From Streptomyces cyaneofuscatus (GTDB taxonomy: Bacteria; Actinomycetota; Actinomycetes; Streptomycetales; Streptomycetaceae): a stretch of 64,000 nucleotides of DNA. This document shows positions 32,149 to 40,834 of this stretch, piece by piece (the first letter of the stretch is position 1; the number at the start of each line of letters is the position of its first letter). The stretch covers positions 62,001-126,000 of the forward strand of contig NZ_JOEM01000015.1 in assembly GCF_000718135.1 (NCBI RefSeq), read 5' to 3'. Position numbers and translations under genes: made by a program. The notes under the pieces are model-generated. The model was not told the origin of the DNA, made no database searches, and saw nothing but the letters and a program-made list of their open reading frames with translations.

Positions 32149-33510
32149 GTGAGCAAGGACCTCAGCCGAACCGCGTACGACCACCTGTGGATGCACTTCA
32201 CCCGCATGTCGGACTACGAGAACGCGCCTGTTCCCACCATCGTGCGTGGCGAGGGAACGTACATCTTCGACGACAAGGGCAAGCGCTACCTGGACGGTCT
32301 CTCCGGCCTGTTCGTGGTCAACGCCGGCCACGGTCGTCACGAGCTCGCCGAGACGGCGTACAAGCAGGGCCAGGAGCTCGCCTTCTTCCCGGTGTGGTCC
32401 TACGCCCACCCGAAGGCCGTCGAGCTGGCCGAGCGTCTCGCCGACTACGCCCCGGGCGACCTCAACAAGGTCTTCTTCACCACCGGTGGCGGCGAGGCCG
32501 TCGAGACCGCCTGGAAGCTGGCCAAGCAGTACTTCAAGCTCAAGGGCCAGCCGACCAAGTACAAGGTCATCTCGCGTGCGGTCGCCTACCACGGCACCCC
32601 GCAGGGCGCCCTGTCCATCACCGGCCTCCCGGCCCTGAAGGCCCCCTTCGAGCCGCTGGTCCCCGGCGCGCACAAGGTGCCGAACACCAACATCTACCGC
32701 GCCCCGCTCTTCGGCGACGACCCGGTGGCCTTCGGCCGCTGGGCCGCCGACCAGATCGAGCAGGAGATCCTCTTCGAGGGCCCCGAGACCGTCGCGGCCG
32801 TCTTCCTGGAGCCCGTGCAGAACGCGGGCGGCTGTTTCCCGCCGCCGCCCGGCTACTTCCAGCGGGTCCGCGAGATCTGCGACAAGTACGACGTGCTGCT
32901 CGTCTCCGACGAGGTCATCTGCGCCTTCGGCCGCCTCGGCACGATCTTCGCCTGCGACAAGTTCGGCTACGTACCGGACATGATCACCTGCGCGAAGGGC
33001 ATGACCTCCGGCTACTCCCCGATCGGTGCCTGCATCGTCTCGGACCGCGTCGCCGAGCCGTTCTACCAGGGCGGCAACACCTTCCTGCACGGCTACACCT
33101 TCGGCGGCCACCCGGTCTCCGCGGCGGTCGGCCTCGCCAACCTGGACATCTTCGAGCGTGAGAACCTCACGCAGCACGTCCTGGACAACGAGAACGCCTT
33201 CCTCACCACGCTGCAGAAGCTGCACGACCTGCCGATCGTCGGCGACGTCCGCGGCAACGGCTTCTTCTACGGCATCGAGCTGGTGAAGGACAAGGCCACC
33301 AAGGAGACGTTCACCGACGAGGAGACCGAGCGCGTCCTCTACGGCTTCCTCTCCAAGGCGCTGTACGACAACGGCCTCTACTGCCGGGCCGACGACCGCG
33401 GCGACCCGGTCGTCCAGCTCGCGCCGCCGCTGATCTCCGACCAGTCGACGTTCGACGAGATCGAAGGCATCCTGCGGGCCGTGCTGACGGAGGCGTGGGC
33501 GAAGCTCTGA
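32149..33510 (+). CDS. class III aminotransferase, polyamine/omega-amino type
   Basis: A 453-residue fold-type I PLP enzyme. Asp254 in LLVSDEVICAFGR binds the pyridine nitrogen and Lys283 in ITCAKGMTSGYSP forms the Schiff base. The N-terminal DHLWMHFTRM and FFTTGGGEAVETAWKLAKQYFK are typical of the pyruvate-dependent putrescine/omega-amino-acid transaminase group (SpuC-like). GTG start at 32149 directly after the lrp stop. With the divergent aldehyde dehydrogenase it could convert putrescine or a related diamine to 4-aminobutanal and on to GABA. An alternative role is beta-alanine:pyruvate transamination. Confidence 0.88.
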   Translation: MSKDLSRTAYDHLWMHFTRMSDYENAPVPTIVRGEGTYIFDDKGKRYLDGLSGLFVVNAGHGRHELAETAYKQGQELAFFPVWSYAHPKAVELAERLADYAPGDLNKVFFTTGGGEAVETAWKLAKQYFKLKGQPTKYKVISRAVAYHGTPQGALSITGLPALKAPFEPLVPGAHKVPNTNIYRAPLFGDDPVAFGRWAADQIEQEILFEGPETVAAVFLEPVQNAGGCFPPPPGYFQRVREICDKYDVLLVSDEVICAFGRLGTIFACDKFGYVPDMITCAKGMTSGYSPIGACIVSDRVAEPFYQGGNTFLHGYTFGGHPVSAAVGLANLDIFERENLTQHVLDNENAFLTTLQKLHDLPIVGDVRGNGFFYGIELVKDKATKETFTDEETERVLYGFLSKALYDNGLYCRADDRGDPVVQLAPPLISDQSTFDEIEGILRAVLTEAWAKL

Positions 33511-33581
33511 CCCTCGTGACCTGACCGCTCCGGTCTCCTCTGGATGATCATCATTCAGCGGTCATTTCATACGGTCCACCC

Positions 33582-33625
33582 GGCCCGGATGCGCCCTTTC
33601 GAGTGAGAAGGGGAGCGTCCGGGCC
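33582..33625 (+). terminator. terminator after the class III aminotransferase
   Basis: GGCCCGGA (33582-33589) pairs with TCCGGGCC (33618-33625). Inner GC and CCC/GGG pairs lengthen the stem with one or two bulges. It is about 70 bp beyond the stop. Confidence 0.55.
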
Positions 33626-33689
33626 GTGTGCTGTGCGTACACACCGGTCCGACTATCTACGGTGCCCAGTGACCGATCGGCCGCGTCCT

Positions 33690-33711
33690 CGTTCCCCCGT
33701 ACGGGGGAACG
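33690..33711. promoter_or_regulatory. perfect 22-bp palindrome before the ABC pair
   Basis: CGTTCCCCCGTACGGGGGAACG is fully self-complementary with no spacer. It ends 30 bp before the ATG of the ATPase gene, where an operator would lie. A loopless palindrome is a poor terminator, so a dimeric repressor site is the better reading. Confidence 0.6.
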
Positions 33712-33741
33712 GGAAAACTCATCCGAACCGAGGTGTACGCC

Positions 33742-34482
33742 ATGGTGGCCCCGCCGGACAACGACGTGATCTGGGCGCGTTCCCTGCACCACTCCCACAA
33801 CGGATCGCCCGGTCTCGGCGGTGTCTCCGTCTCCGTCCGCGACGCCGAGATCCTGGCCGTGACCGGCCCGCGCGGCAGCGGGAAGACCACTCTGCTGCAC
33901 TGCCTGTCGGGACGGCTGGTGCCCGAGCAGGGCGAGGTCTGGTTCAACAGCGTCCCCGTGCACACGATGGCTCCCCGGGTGCGCGAGCAGCTGCGGAGGG
34001 AACGGTTCGGCTGGATCGGCGCCGATCCGGAGCTCGTCCCCGAGCTGACCACCTGGGAGAACGCGGCGCTGCCGCTGCTGCTGCGCGGTGCCTCGCACCG
34101 GGCCGCGAAGAAGGCCGCCACGGAGTGGCTGGAGCGCCTGGACATCGCCGCCCTCGCCAGGAAGCGCCCGCACGCCCTGCTCCAGGCCGAGCGCCAGCGG
34201 GTCTCCGTCGCCCGGGCCCTGTGCGGGCAGCCGACGGTGCTCTTCGCCGACGAGCCCACCGCGACCCTGCACCGGGCCGAGCGCTCCCAGCTCCTGCGCA
34301 CCCTGACCGCCGCGGCCCGCTCGCACGGCATCACGGTGGTCCTGGCCACCCATGACGCCGAGGTCGCCGCCCTCGCCGACCGGACCGTCCCCCTGCTGGA
34401 CGGCCGCCGCGTCGCCACCGTCGCCCTGCCCGGCGTACCCGCCGATACGGAGGGCAGCGCGGCGTGCTCGCTCTCCGTCTGA
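33742..34482 (+). CDS. ABC-type ATPase with degenerate signature and Q-loop
   Basis: A 246-residue ABC ATPase-like protein. Walker A GPRGSGKT (42-49), Walker B VLFADE (166-171) and the switch His in LATHDAE are intact. At the signature position the sequence is LLQAE (146-150) in place of LSGGQ, although the following RQRVSVARAL is conserved. The Q-loop region reads GWIGADPEL with no glutamine at the usual site. This argues for weak or altered ATP hydrolysis. Similarity is to the LolD/FtsE/MacB-like group. ATG 33742 follows GAGGTG by 7 nt; a GTG at 33733 is possible. It overlaps the permease gene by 19 nt, so the two surely act together. Confidence 0.85.
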   Translation: MVAPPDNDVIWARSLHHSHNGSPGLGGVSVSVRDAEILAVTGPRGSGKTTLLHCLSGRLVPEQGEVWFNSVPVHTMAPRVREQLRRERFGWIGADPELVPELTTWENAALPLLLRGASHRAAKKAATEWLERLDIAALARKRPHALLQAERQRVSVARALCGQPTVLFADEPTATLHRAERSQLLRTLTAAARSHGITVVLATHDAEVAALADRTVPLLDGRRVATVALPGVPADTEGSAACSLSV

Positions 34483-35624
34483 CCCGCGGTACCCACCCCC
34501 TCGTCCTGGTCCGGCGGCTGCTCGTCGCCGCCGCCTCCGCCGGTGTCGGCTTCCTCCTCCTGTGCTCCCTGGGGTACGCCTCCGCGCATCCCGCGTCCGC
34601 CGGTTCGGTGCTGCGGCTGCTGTGGTGCTTCGTCCCGCTCGCCGCCACCGTGATGTTCGCCGTGGCGGTGGCCCGTACGGATCCGAGCACGCGGCCCCGG
34701 CCCGGCCTCTCCTCGGTGGGCCTCGGCCCGGTGCGACTCTCGGTGCTGGCGGCGGTCTCGACGGCCGTCTCCACCACGCTCGGCTCGATGGTGGCGCTGC
34801 TGTTCTTCCTGCATCTGCGGGGAGATCTGACCGGGATGCCGTTCGACGGCGGAGCGGCGGAGTTCCTCGGGGCGGGCACTCCGTTGCCGCTGGCGGCGGC
34901 GCTGATGCTGCTCTCCCTCGTACCGGTGCTGTCGGCGACGGCGAGCGCCGTGGCGCTGCGGTCGCGGCCCGACCCGGCGCGGGACACCTTCGGCTCCGAG
35001 GAACTGCCGGAGCCCGCCCCGGCGCCGAGCGGCCTCCCCTGGGGTGTGGCGCTGGTGGCCCTGGGGCTGGCGGTCGAGGCGTACGCGTCCCGGGACGCGG
35101 CCGGGAGCGCGTTCCCGTTGCCGGGCCGGTTCGAGTCGACCCCGGTTGCGGTGCTGGCCGGCTGGACGCTGGCGGCGGCAGGCCTGGCCGTGGCCGGTCC
35201 CGGTCTGACGTATCTGTGCGGGCGGGCGCTCCAGGCGGTGCGCCCGGGTGCCGCACGGCTGCTGGCGGGCCGTGTCCTGATGGACGAGGCGCGCCGGATC
35301 GGCCGCCCGCTCGGGATCGTCTGCGCGGTGTTCGCCGCGGTGATCGCCGCGTCGGCGCTGTACGGGGGCGACGAGCGCCCCTGGGGACCGCTCACCGCAC
35401 TCGGTGCGGTGGTGGTCCTCGGCTGCACGGTGGCGACGCTGCTGACCTCGGCCCTGGAGGCGAAGCAGGCCCGCGCCCACACCGCCGAGTCACTGCTGCG
35501 GATGGGCGCCCCCGCTTCCGTGCTGCGCGCCGCGACCGCGCTGCGGGCTGCGGCGCTGCTGGCCCTGTTCGCCCCGCTGACCTGGGTGATCGCGGAGCTG
35601 GCGGCGCTGCCGCTGGCGAAGTAG
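34464..35624 (+). CDS. ABC transporter permease, FtsX-like
   Basis: A 386-residue membrane protein with seven to eight hydrophobic segments, the first at about 18-42. The C-terminal part (EAKQARAHTAESLLRMGAPASVLRAATALRAA, quoted in parts) resembles the cytoplasmic coupling helix of FtsX/MacB-type permeases. GTG start at 34464 overlaps the ATPase gene. The large periplasmic domain typical of MacB is missing, so an export or signalling role cannot be defined. The pair stands alone with an upstream palindrome. Confidence 0.8.
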   Translation: MLALRLTRGTHPLVLVRRLLVAAASAGVGFLLLCSLGYASAHPASAGSVLRLLWCFVPLAATVMFAVAVARTDPSTRPRPGLSSVGLGPVRLSVLAAVSTAVSTTLGSMVALLFFLHLRGDLTGMPFDGGAAEFLGAGTPLPLAAALMLLSLVPVLSATASAVALRSRPDPARDTFGSEELPEPAPAPSGLPWGVALVALGLAVEAYASRDAAGSAFPLPGRFESTPVAVLAGWTLAAAGLAVAGPGLTYLCGRALQAVRPGAARLLAGRVLMDEARRIGRPLGIVCAVFAAVIAASALYGGDERPWGPLTALGAVVVLGCTVATLLTSALEAKQARAHTAESLLRMGAPASVLRAATALRAAALLALFAPLTWVIAELAALPLAK

Positions 35625-35655
35625 GCCCCGCTTGGGGGGGCTCAGGGGCGGGGGG

Positions 35656-35715
35656 CTCAGGGGTGGGTTGCGAGGCGGGCGGGGGCTCAGGGGTGGTTGG
35701 CGAGGCGGGCGGCCA
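35656..35715. repeat. 30-bp tandem duplication of a gene end
   Basis: Two near-identical 30-bp units (35656-35685 and 35686-35715) begin CTCAGGGGTGG and end GAGGCGGGCGG. A third partial copy lies at 35641-35655. The second unit holds the last ten codons, including the stop, of the SRPBCC gene. The first repeats them beyond the stop in the same frame (ARLANHP-stop, then ARLATHP-stop). Confidence 0.9.
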
Positions 35716-36142
35716 GCGCGTCGAAGAAGGCCTCCCAGCCGTCCTCGGCCGCCGCGTACTGCTCCGGTGTGAGGTTGCCGCCGCGCTGCTGGAAGGCCAG
35801 TTCGGTGGTTCCGTGGCCCAGGTCGGTGAAGGTGACGGTGATGGTCTCGCCCTCTGTGTCCTTCGGCGCTGAGCCGTCCTTGAGCGTGAGGACGAGGCCG
35901 TCGGGCTCGCTCACCTCGCGGTAGACCCCGTGGAACGGCATCTCGACGCCCGGCATCACGATGACCAGGCTCCATGCCCCGCCCGGCCGTACGTCCATCG
36001 ACACCCGGTCCAGTGGAACCTCGGCCTCGCCGCCGTACCAGGCGGCGAAGTCCTCCGGTGACGTCCAGGCCGCGAAGACCCGCCGCTGCGGGGCGTTCAG
36101 CACGCGGGTGAGGTCGATGCCCTGGCGGGTGCCACCGTTCAT
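35687..36142 (-). CDS. SRPBCC (AHSA1-like) domain protein
   Basis: A 151-residue single-domain protein of the START/Bet v1-like SRPBCC superfamily, AHSA1 subgroup. Typical features are VLNAPQRRVFAAWTSPEDFAAWYG at the start, VRPGGAWSLVI and MPFHGVYREVSEPDGLVLT in the middle, and DGWEAFFDALAARL at the end. The fold makes a hydrophobic ligand cavity; function is unknown without context. In other genomes such genes often sit beside an ArsR regulator, which is absent here. ATG 36142. The last ten codons are tandemly duplicated after the stop codon. Confidence 0.85.
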   Translation of the reverse strand: MNGGTRQGIDLTRVLNAPQRRVFAAWTSPEDFAAWYGGEAEVPLDRVSMDVRPGGAWSLVIVMPGVEMPFHGVYREVSEPDGLVLTLKDGSAPKDTEGETITVTFTDLGHGTTELAFQQRGGNLTPEQYAAAEDGWEAFFDALAARLANHP

Positions 36143-36225
36143 GGTCGGGGTCCTCGTCTCGTGGTCGTGCTTCGGGGTGCGCCTTCAGCTTGCCCGGCCC
36201 GCCTCGTCCTGTCCTGTCGCGCCGG

Positions 36226-37362
36226 TCAGGGGCGCAGCAGCCTCTCCAGCGTCGCGTACGCACTGCCCCACCCCCACGCCTCGCGGACCCAGGCCCGCCC
36301 CTTCTCCCCCATCGCTGCGGCGGCTTCCCGGTCCCGCAGCAGCCCGACGAGCCGGTCCGCGACGGCCTCCACGTCCCGGCCGTCCACCACATGACCCGTC
36401 TCCCCGTCCCGTACAGCGTCGGGGGCGCCGCCCGAGTCCCCCACCAGCACGGGCAGCCCGGCGGCCGCCGCCTCCAGGAAGACGATCCCGAGCCCCTCCA
36501 CCTCCAGGCCCCGCCTGCGGGTCCGGCACGGCATGGCGAACACGTCGGCGGCGGCGTAGTGGCCGGGCATCTCGGCGTGCGGCTGCCCACCGGCGAATAC
36601 CACGTGGTCCGCCACCCCGGTGTCCTCGGCGAGCCGGCGCAGGGTGCGGGCGTACGGCCCCTCGCCGGTCAGCAGGAGTACGACGCCGGGCACCGCACGC
36701 CGTACGGCGGGGAGCGCGCGGATCAGGGTGTCCTGGCCCTTGCGGGGGACGAGCCGCGCCGCGCAGAGGATCACCGGCCGCGCGCCCAGCCCGTACCGCT
36801 CGCGGATCTCCCGGTGTCCGGCCCGTACGCGGAAGGCCTCCGGGTCCACCCCCGGCGCGAGCCGCACCATACGGCGGGCGGCGGCCGGGCCGAGCGCTGC
36901 GGCGATGGGGGCGCGGGTGGCGGCGCCGAGGTAGGTCACCGCGTCGGTACGGTCCCCGATCCGCCGGAGCAGCGCCCTGGCCCCCGGTGTACGGGCCCAC
37001 CACACCTCGTGCCCGTGCGTCGTGGCGACGGCCCGCCGTATTCCGGCCTCGCGCCGCAGCCTCTCGCCCATCAGCCCGAGCGGCGCGGCGGCCCCGAACC
37101 ACACGCTGTCGCAGCCGTGGCGCCGGGCCAGCTCCACGGCCCGGGCGGTGGCCCGCGGGGTCGGCAGCAGCATCCGCGCGGGGTCACGGACCACCGGGTA
37201 GGGCAGCGCGGCGTCATGGGCGGCCGCCCCCGGTTCGGCGGAGGTGTACACGACGACGGAACCGGCGGGAAAGCGTCCGGCCATGGCGTGGACGAAGGTC
37301 TCGATGCCTCCCTGGCGCGGCGGGAAGTCGTTGGTGACGACGAGGGTGCGGCGGCGGGTCAT
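36226..37362 (-). CDS. GT4 glycosyltransferase, PimB-like mannosyltransferase
   Basis: A 378-residue GT-B fold glycosyltransferase. The N-terminus TLVVTNDFPPRQGGIETFVHAMA with GGIE contacts the sugar nucleotide and acceptor. LAPGVDPEAF and the ILCAARLVPRKGQD linker lead to the C-terminal Rossmann domain, with the EGLGIVFLEAAAAGLPV donor-binding motif (E-x7-E) near 275-290. This closely matches actinobacterial PimB-type enzymes adding mannose to phosphatidylinositol mannosides. GDP-mannose is the expected donor. ATG 37362 overlaps the preceding membrane mannosyltransferase gene by 4 nt, so a two-step glycolipid pathway is likely. Confidence 0.87.
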   Translation of the reverse strand: MTRRRTLVVTNDFPPRQGGIETFVHAMAGRFPAGSVVVYTSAEPGAAAHDAALPYPVVRDPARMLLPTPRATARAVELARRHGCDSVWFGAAAPLGLMGERLRREAGIRRAVATTHGHEVWWARTPGARALLRRIGDRTDAVTYLGAATRAPIAAALGPAAARRMVRLAPGVDPEAFRVRAGHREIRERYGLGARPVILCAARLVPRKGQDTLIRALPAVRRAVPGVVLLLTGEGPYARTLRRLAEDTGVADHVVFAGGQPHAEMPGHYAAADVFAMPCRTRRRGLEVEGLGIVFLEAAAAGLPVLVGDSGGAPDAVRDGETGHVVDGRDVEAVADRLVGLLRDREAAAAMGEKGRAWVREAWGWGSAYATLERLLRP

Positions 37363-38558
37363 CGCGTTGCCTTCTTCTGTATGCGTACGAACACAGGTGC
37401 GTCGACGGGGCGTTGCCGGACCACGGCCGCCCACGCCGCGAGGACCAGCGGGTGCACCAGGTACCCGAACCGGGTCGCGGGCAGGAACGCGATGGCGAGG
37501 AGCAGCCCGACCGCGAGCCGCAGCGCGGCGTCCGGGGCCGCGGCCGGAGGGCGTACGAGCAGGGAGACGGCGGCCAGGAGGGCGCTGGCCCCGAGCAGCC
37601 CCAGGGCCAGGGTCCGGCCACCCGGGACATAGGTGGCGAGCAGTTGGCCGGGGAGCGGGCTGGCGGCGGAGGACACCGCGTCGGTCAGGCCGAGGGGGAA
37701 GGCGATGACGTGGGCGTGGAAGGCCCCGGGATCACGCCAGGCGGCGGGCAGCCCCAGTGCGGCGGCGGTGAGGAGGGCGACGAACGCGCAGCGCAGGCCG
37801 GCCCGGCGGCGGTACCCGGCAGAGCCCGCCGCGAGCAGCGCGAGCGCCACCGGCAGCGCGGCCCATGCCGTCCACTTGAGCGCGGCGGCGAGCCCGAGCC
37901 AGAGCCCCGCACGCCCGCCCCTCCCCCGGCCTGCCTCCGCCAGCCCCAGGCACATCAGGCCGACCACCGGCAGGTCCACCCCGCCGACCGCGAGCGGCAG
38001 GGCGACCAGCGGGCACGCGGCGACCCACAGCAGCGGCTCGCGCCGGAACCCCGTGGGAAGGGCGTACGCGAACGTGGCGAGGAAGGCCGCGCCCATCCAG
38101 AGGCGGGGGTCGGTGAGCGGCCCGGAACCGGCCACCGCTTCCGGGAGCCCGAAGGCCGCCATGCCGGGCAGATACGGGGTGAAGTCCTCGGGTATCAAGG
38201 GGTGCGCGGCATACGGGGTGCCGTCCGCCAGCAGCAGCGCGGCCGCCCGGGCCACCACCTCCACCTCCAACTGCGCCCGGTCCACGGCCAGGAGCACCAC
38301 GAGCGGCAGCACGACCCCGCCCGTGACGGCGACTGCGCCCACGGTCCGGGCGGGGCGTCCGCGTGCGGCGAGGACGGCGGCAGCCGCGTAACCGAGTGCG
38401 CCGGCTGCGCCCCAGGCGCGGTGCGGGCCGAGCGAGGTGAAGACGGCCAGGGCCAGGGACGCCGCCGCGCAGAACGTCCACCACCCGGGACCGCCGGGCA
38501 GCGCGAAGCGGGTCCTTCGTTGCTGGTCAAGGGGGGTGGGAAGAGCAGTCGTCGCCAT
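37359..38558 (-). CDS. polytopic membrane glycosyltransferase (DUF2029 / GT87-like)
   Basis: A 399-residue protein with about ten membrane helices. Loop sequences such as LLLADGTPYAAHPLIPEDFTPYLPG and ALKWTAWAALPVALALL are typical of the GT-C fold GT87 family, alpha-mannosyltransferases using polyprenyl-phosphomannose. An acidic pair near the first periplasmic loop is expected to be catalytic; I see VDRAQLEVEVVAR there. ATG 38558. Translationally coupled to the PimB-like gene, and divergent (142 bp) from a two-component system. Confidence 0.82.
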   Translation of the reverse strand: MATTALPTPLDQQRRTRFALPGGPGWWTFCAAASLALAVFTSLGPHRAWGAAGALGYAAAAVLAARGRPARTVGAVAVTGGVVLPLVVLLAVDRAQLEVEVVARAAALLLADGTPYAAHPLIPEDFTPYLPGMAAFGLPEAVAGSGPLTDPRLWMGAAFLATFAYALPTGFRREPLLWVAACPLVALPLAVGGVDLPVVGLMCLGLAEAGRGRGGRAGLWLGLAAALKWTAWAALPVALALLAAGSAGYRRRAGLRCAFVALLTAAALGLPAAWRDPGAFHAHVIAFPLGLTDAVSSAASPLPGQLLATYVPGGRTLALGLLGASALLAAVSLLVRPPAAAPDAALRLAVGLLLAIAFLPATRFGYLVHPLVLAAWAAVVRQRPVDAPVFVRIQKKATR

Positions 38559-38700
38559 GGATCCGAGGCTAGGAACGGACCGCTGACAGGTCGTCACACC
38601 ACGGTGCGGTCCTGCGGCTCAACCCGCGGTATGACACGGCCCCGCGAATTGGCCCCGTGGTCCGATGCGCCCGCCGGGGGCCGCGTTGAAGAATCGCCGT

Positions 38701-39966
38701 ATGACACGCACCATCGAGGCGAGCGGAGCGGCAGCGACCGCCGCCGAACGCCCGTCACCGGAACGGACCCCGCGGCAGCGGCTGCGGCGCTGGACATCGG
38801 CGCCCGCGTACGCGGGGCTGACCGGTGGCGCGCTGACACTCTTCGCCGCCGTGGAGCTGCTCCTCGTACCGGGTTCGGCGATCACGGCCTTCGCCGTGCT
38901 CGTGTGCACGGCCTCGCTGACCCTGCGGGCCGCCCACCCCGCTGTCGGGCTCCTGACCGTCGGCGCGGCGCTGCTCGGCTTCGCCACCGACGGCAACATG
39001 GCGTACGCGACGGTGGCCGGTCTGCTGATGGGCTGCTACACGCTGGGGCGGCACCGGGTGCAGCATCCGGCGGTGCTCGTGACGGCGGGTTCACTCGCCG
39101 CGCTGACGGTCAATCTGGTGCACATCGACCGCTGGGCCCGGGACGGCTCGCCCGGCCTTCCGGTGCTCCAGGGCACCGACCGGTTCAGCCTCGGGCTCTA
39201 CGCGGAGACGCTGGTGCTGACCGTGGTGATCATGGGTGCGGTGAGCGCCGGAGACGCGGTCCGGGCGCGCGAGGAGACCCGGCGCACCCGGGCCGCCGCC
39301 CAGTCCCGGCTGCTGGCGATGGAGCGGCGGCAGGCGGCCCAGGCGGAACGGGCGGCGATTGCGAGGGAGTTGCACGACATGATCGCGCACTCGGTCTCGA
39401 TGATCGCGGTGCGGGCCGAGAGCGCCACGTACACGACCCCGGGCCTCTCCCCGCCGGCCCGGGACGCCTTCCAGGAGATCGCGGGCACGGCCCGGTCATC
39501 GATGGCCGAGCTGCGCCGGCTGCTCGGGGTACTGCGTACGGGCACCGACGCAGGCCCCGCCCTCACCGCCCCGCAGCCGTCGCTGGCCGCGCTCGGCGAG
39601 CTCCTGGACCAGCACCGCGCGGTGGACGGCTCAGCCGAACTCCGTGTCACCGGTGAGGAGATAGGCGTGCCGTCGTCCTGGGAGCTGTCGGCGTACCGGA
39701 TCGTGCAGGAGGCCCTGACCAATGTGCGCCGGCACGCCCCCGGCGCGCACGCGGTCGTCGAGATCGACCAGCGGCCGGGACTGTTGCGGGTCCGGGTCGG
39801 TGACGACGGGCCGGGGCCGCCCGCCGCCCCAGCGCCGGAGCCCGCCGGGCGCCCCGGTCACGGTCTCGTGGGCATGCGCGAACGGGCCGCTCTGCTGGGC
39901 GGCAGGCTCACCACCGGCCGAGGCCCGGCCGGCGGCTATCTCGTGGAGGCGGAACTCCCGTGGTGA
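38701..39966 (+). CDS. sensor histidine kinase, NarL type (HisKA_3)
   Basis: A 421-residue kinase. Four to five membrane segments lie in the first 185 residues with little periplasmic sequence, then a coiled linker (EETRRTRAAAQSRLLAMERRQ). The HisKA_3 box has phospho-His225 in ELHDMIAHSVSMI. The ATPase domain has an N-box (IVQEALTNVRRHAPGA) and G-box (VGDDGPGP, HGLVGMRERAALLGG). ATG 38701. Its last 7 nt overlap the response-regulator gene. The signal is unknown; intramembrane sensing of envelope stress is common for this layout. Confidence 0.92.
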   Translation: MTRTIEASGAAATAAERPSPERTPRQRLRRWTSAPAYAGLTGGALTLFAAVELLLVPGSAITAFAVLVCTASLTLRAAHPAVGLLTVGAALLGFATDGNMAYATVAGLLMGCYTLGRHRVQHPAVLVTAGSLAALTVNLVHIDRWARDGSPGLPVLQGTDRFSLGLYAETLVLTVVIMGAVSAGDAVRAREETRRTRAAAQSRLLAMERRQAAQAERAAIARELHDMIAHSVSMIAVRAESATYTTPGLSPPARDAFQEIAGTARSSMAELRRLLGVLRTGTDAGPALTAPQPSLAALGELLDQHRAVDGSAELRVTGEEIGVPSSWELSAYRIVQEALTNVRRHAPGAHAVVEIDQRPGLLRVRVGDDGPGPPAAPAPEPAGRPGHGLVGMRERAALLGGRLTTGRGPAGGYLVEAELPW

Positions 39967-40628
39967 TCCGCGTGATCGTCGCCGACGACCAGGCGGTCGT
40001 GAGGACAGCGTTCTCCCGGCTGCTGGACACCCAGGAGGACATCGAGGTGGTCGGCGAGGCGGAGGACGGCGAGCAGGCGATCCGGGTCGCGGCCGAACTG
40101 CGGCCGGACGTAACCCTGCTGGACATCCGGATGCCGAAGCTCGGCGGGATCGACGCCGCCCGCGAGATCGTCGCCGCGTCGGACGGGGCGACGAAGGCGC
40201 TGATGCTGACGACGTTCGGCCTGGACGAGTATGTGTACGAAGCCCTGACGGCGGGGGCCAGCGGCTTCCTGCTCAAGGACGCGACCTTCCCCGAACTGCT
40301 GCACGCGGTGAGGGTGGTGGCCGGCGGGCACGCACTGCTGGCGCCCGAGATCACGGGGCGGCTGATCGCGGAGTTCACCCGGCAGCGGGTCAGCGCACCG
40401 CCGGCCCGCTCGGTCGAGGGGCTGACCGCGCGCGAGGCGGAGGTGCTCGTCCTCATCGCGCAGGGCCTGTCCAACGCGGACATCGCCGCCCGGCTGACCA
40501 TCACCGACCACACGGTGAAGACCCACATCAACCGGCTCTTCGCGAAGATGGGGCTGCGGGACCGGGCGCAGGCGGTGATCCTGGCGTACGAGATGGGTCT
40601 GGTGGTGGCGGGCGCCCAGAGCCCGTAG
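39960..40628 (+). CDS. LuxR-type response regulator (NarL family)
   Basis: A 222-residue response regulator. The receiver domain has acidic residues Asp9-Asp10, phospho-acceptor Asp55 in TLLDIRMP, the switch Thr in LMLTTFG and Lys in FLLKDA. A LuxR helix-turn-helix follows (about 146-205, LTAREAEVLVLIAQGLSNADIAARL in parts). GTG start at 39960 overlaps the kinase gene. Partner of that kinase; targets are unknown, but the adjacent lipoprotein or the divergent glycosyltransferases are candidates. Confidence 0.93.
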   Translation: MVIRVIVADDQAVVRTAFSRLLDTQEDIEVVGEAEDGEQAIRVAAELRPDVTLLDIRMPKLGGIDAAREIVAASDGATKALMLTTFGLDEYVYEALTAGASGFLLKDATFPELLHAVRVVAGGHALLAPEITGRLIAEFTRQRVSAPPARSVEGLTAREAEVLVLIAQGLSNADIAARLTITDHTVKTHINRLFAKMGLRDRAQAVILAYEMGLVVAGAQSP

Positions 40629-40834
40629 CGCATCCCCGACTCCAGGCCTGTGCCCTGGACGACGCCGCCTACCACGCCCGCACCCTCGGCCGGCCCCACC
40701 GCCGCATCGCCGGCCGCCGGACATATTCCCTCCGCCATTTGGTCACAGGTCCGTCACCACCGGAACATCTGGCTCTCTGGGGCGGGTGGGGCTGACTACG
40801 GTCGATCTCGCACGAACCATCCCAGGGGGACGAG

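Noticed and set aside
33733..33741. Upstream GTG as start of the degenerate ABC ATPase
   Set aside because: It lies too close to the GAGGTG ribosome-binding site; ATG 33742 has the better spacing, though the GTG is not excluded.
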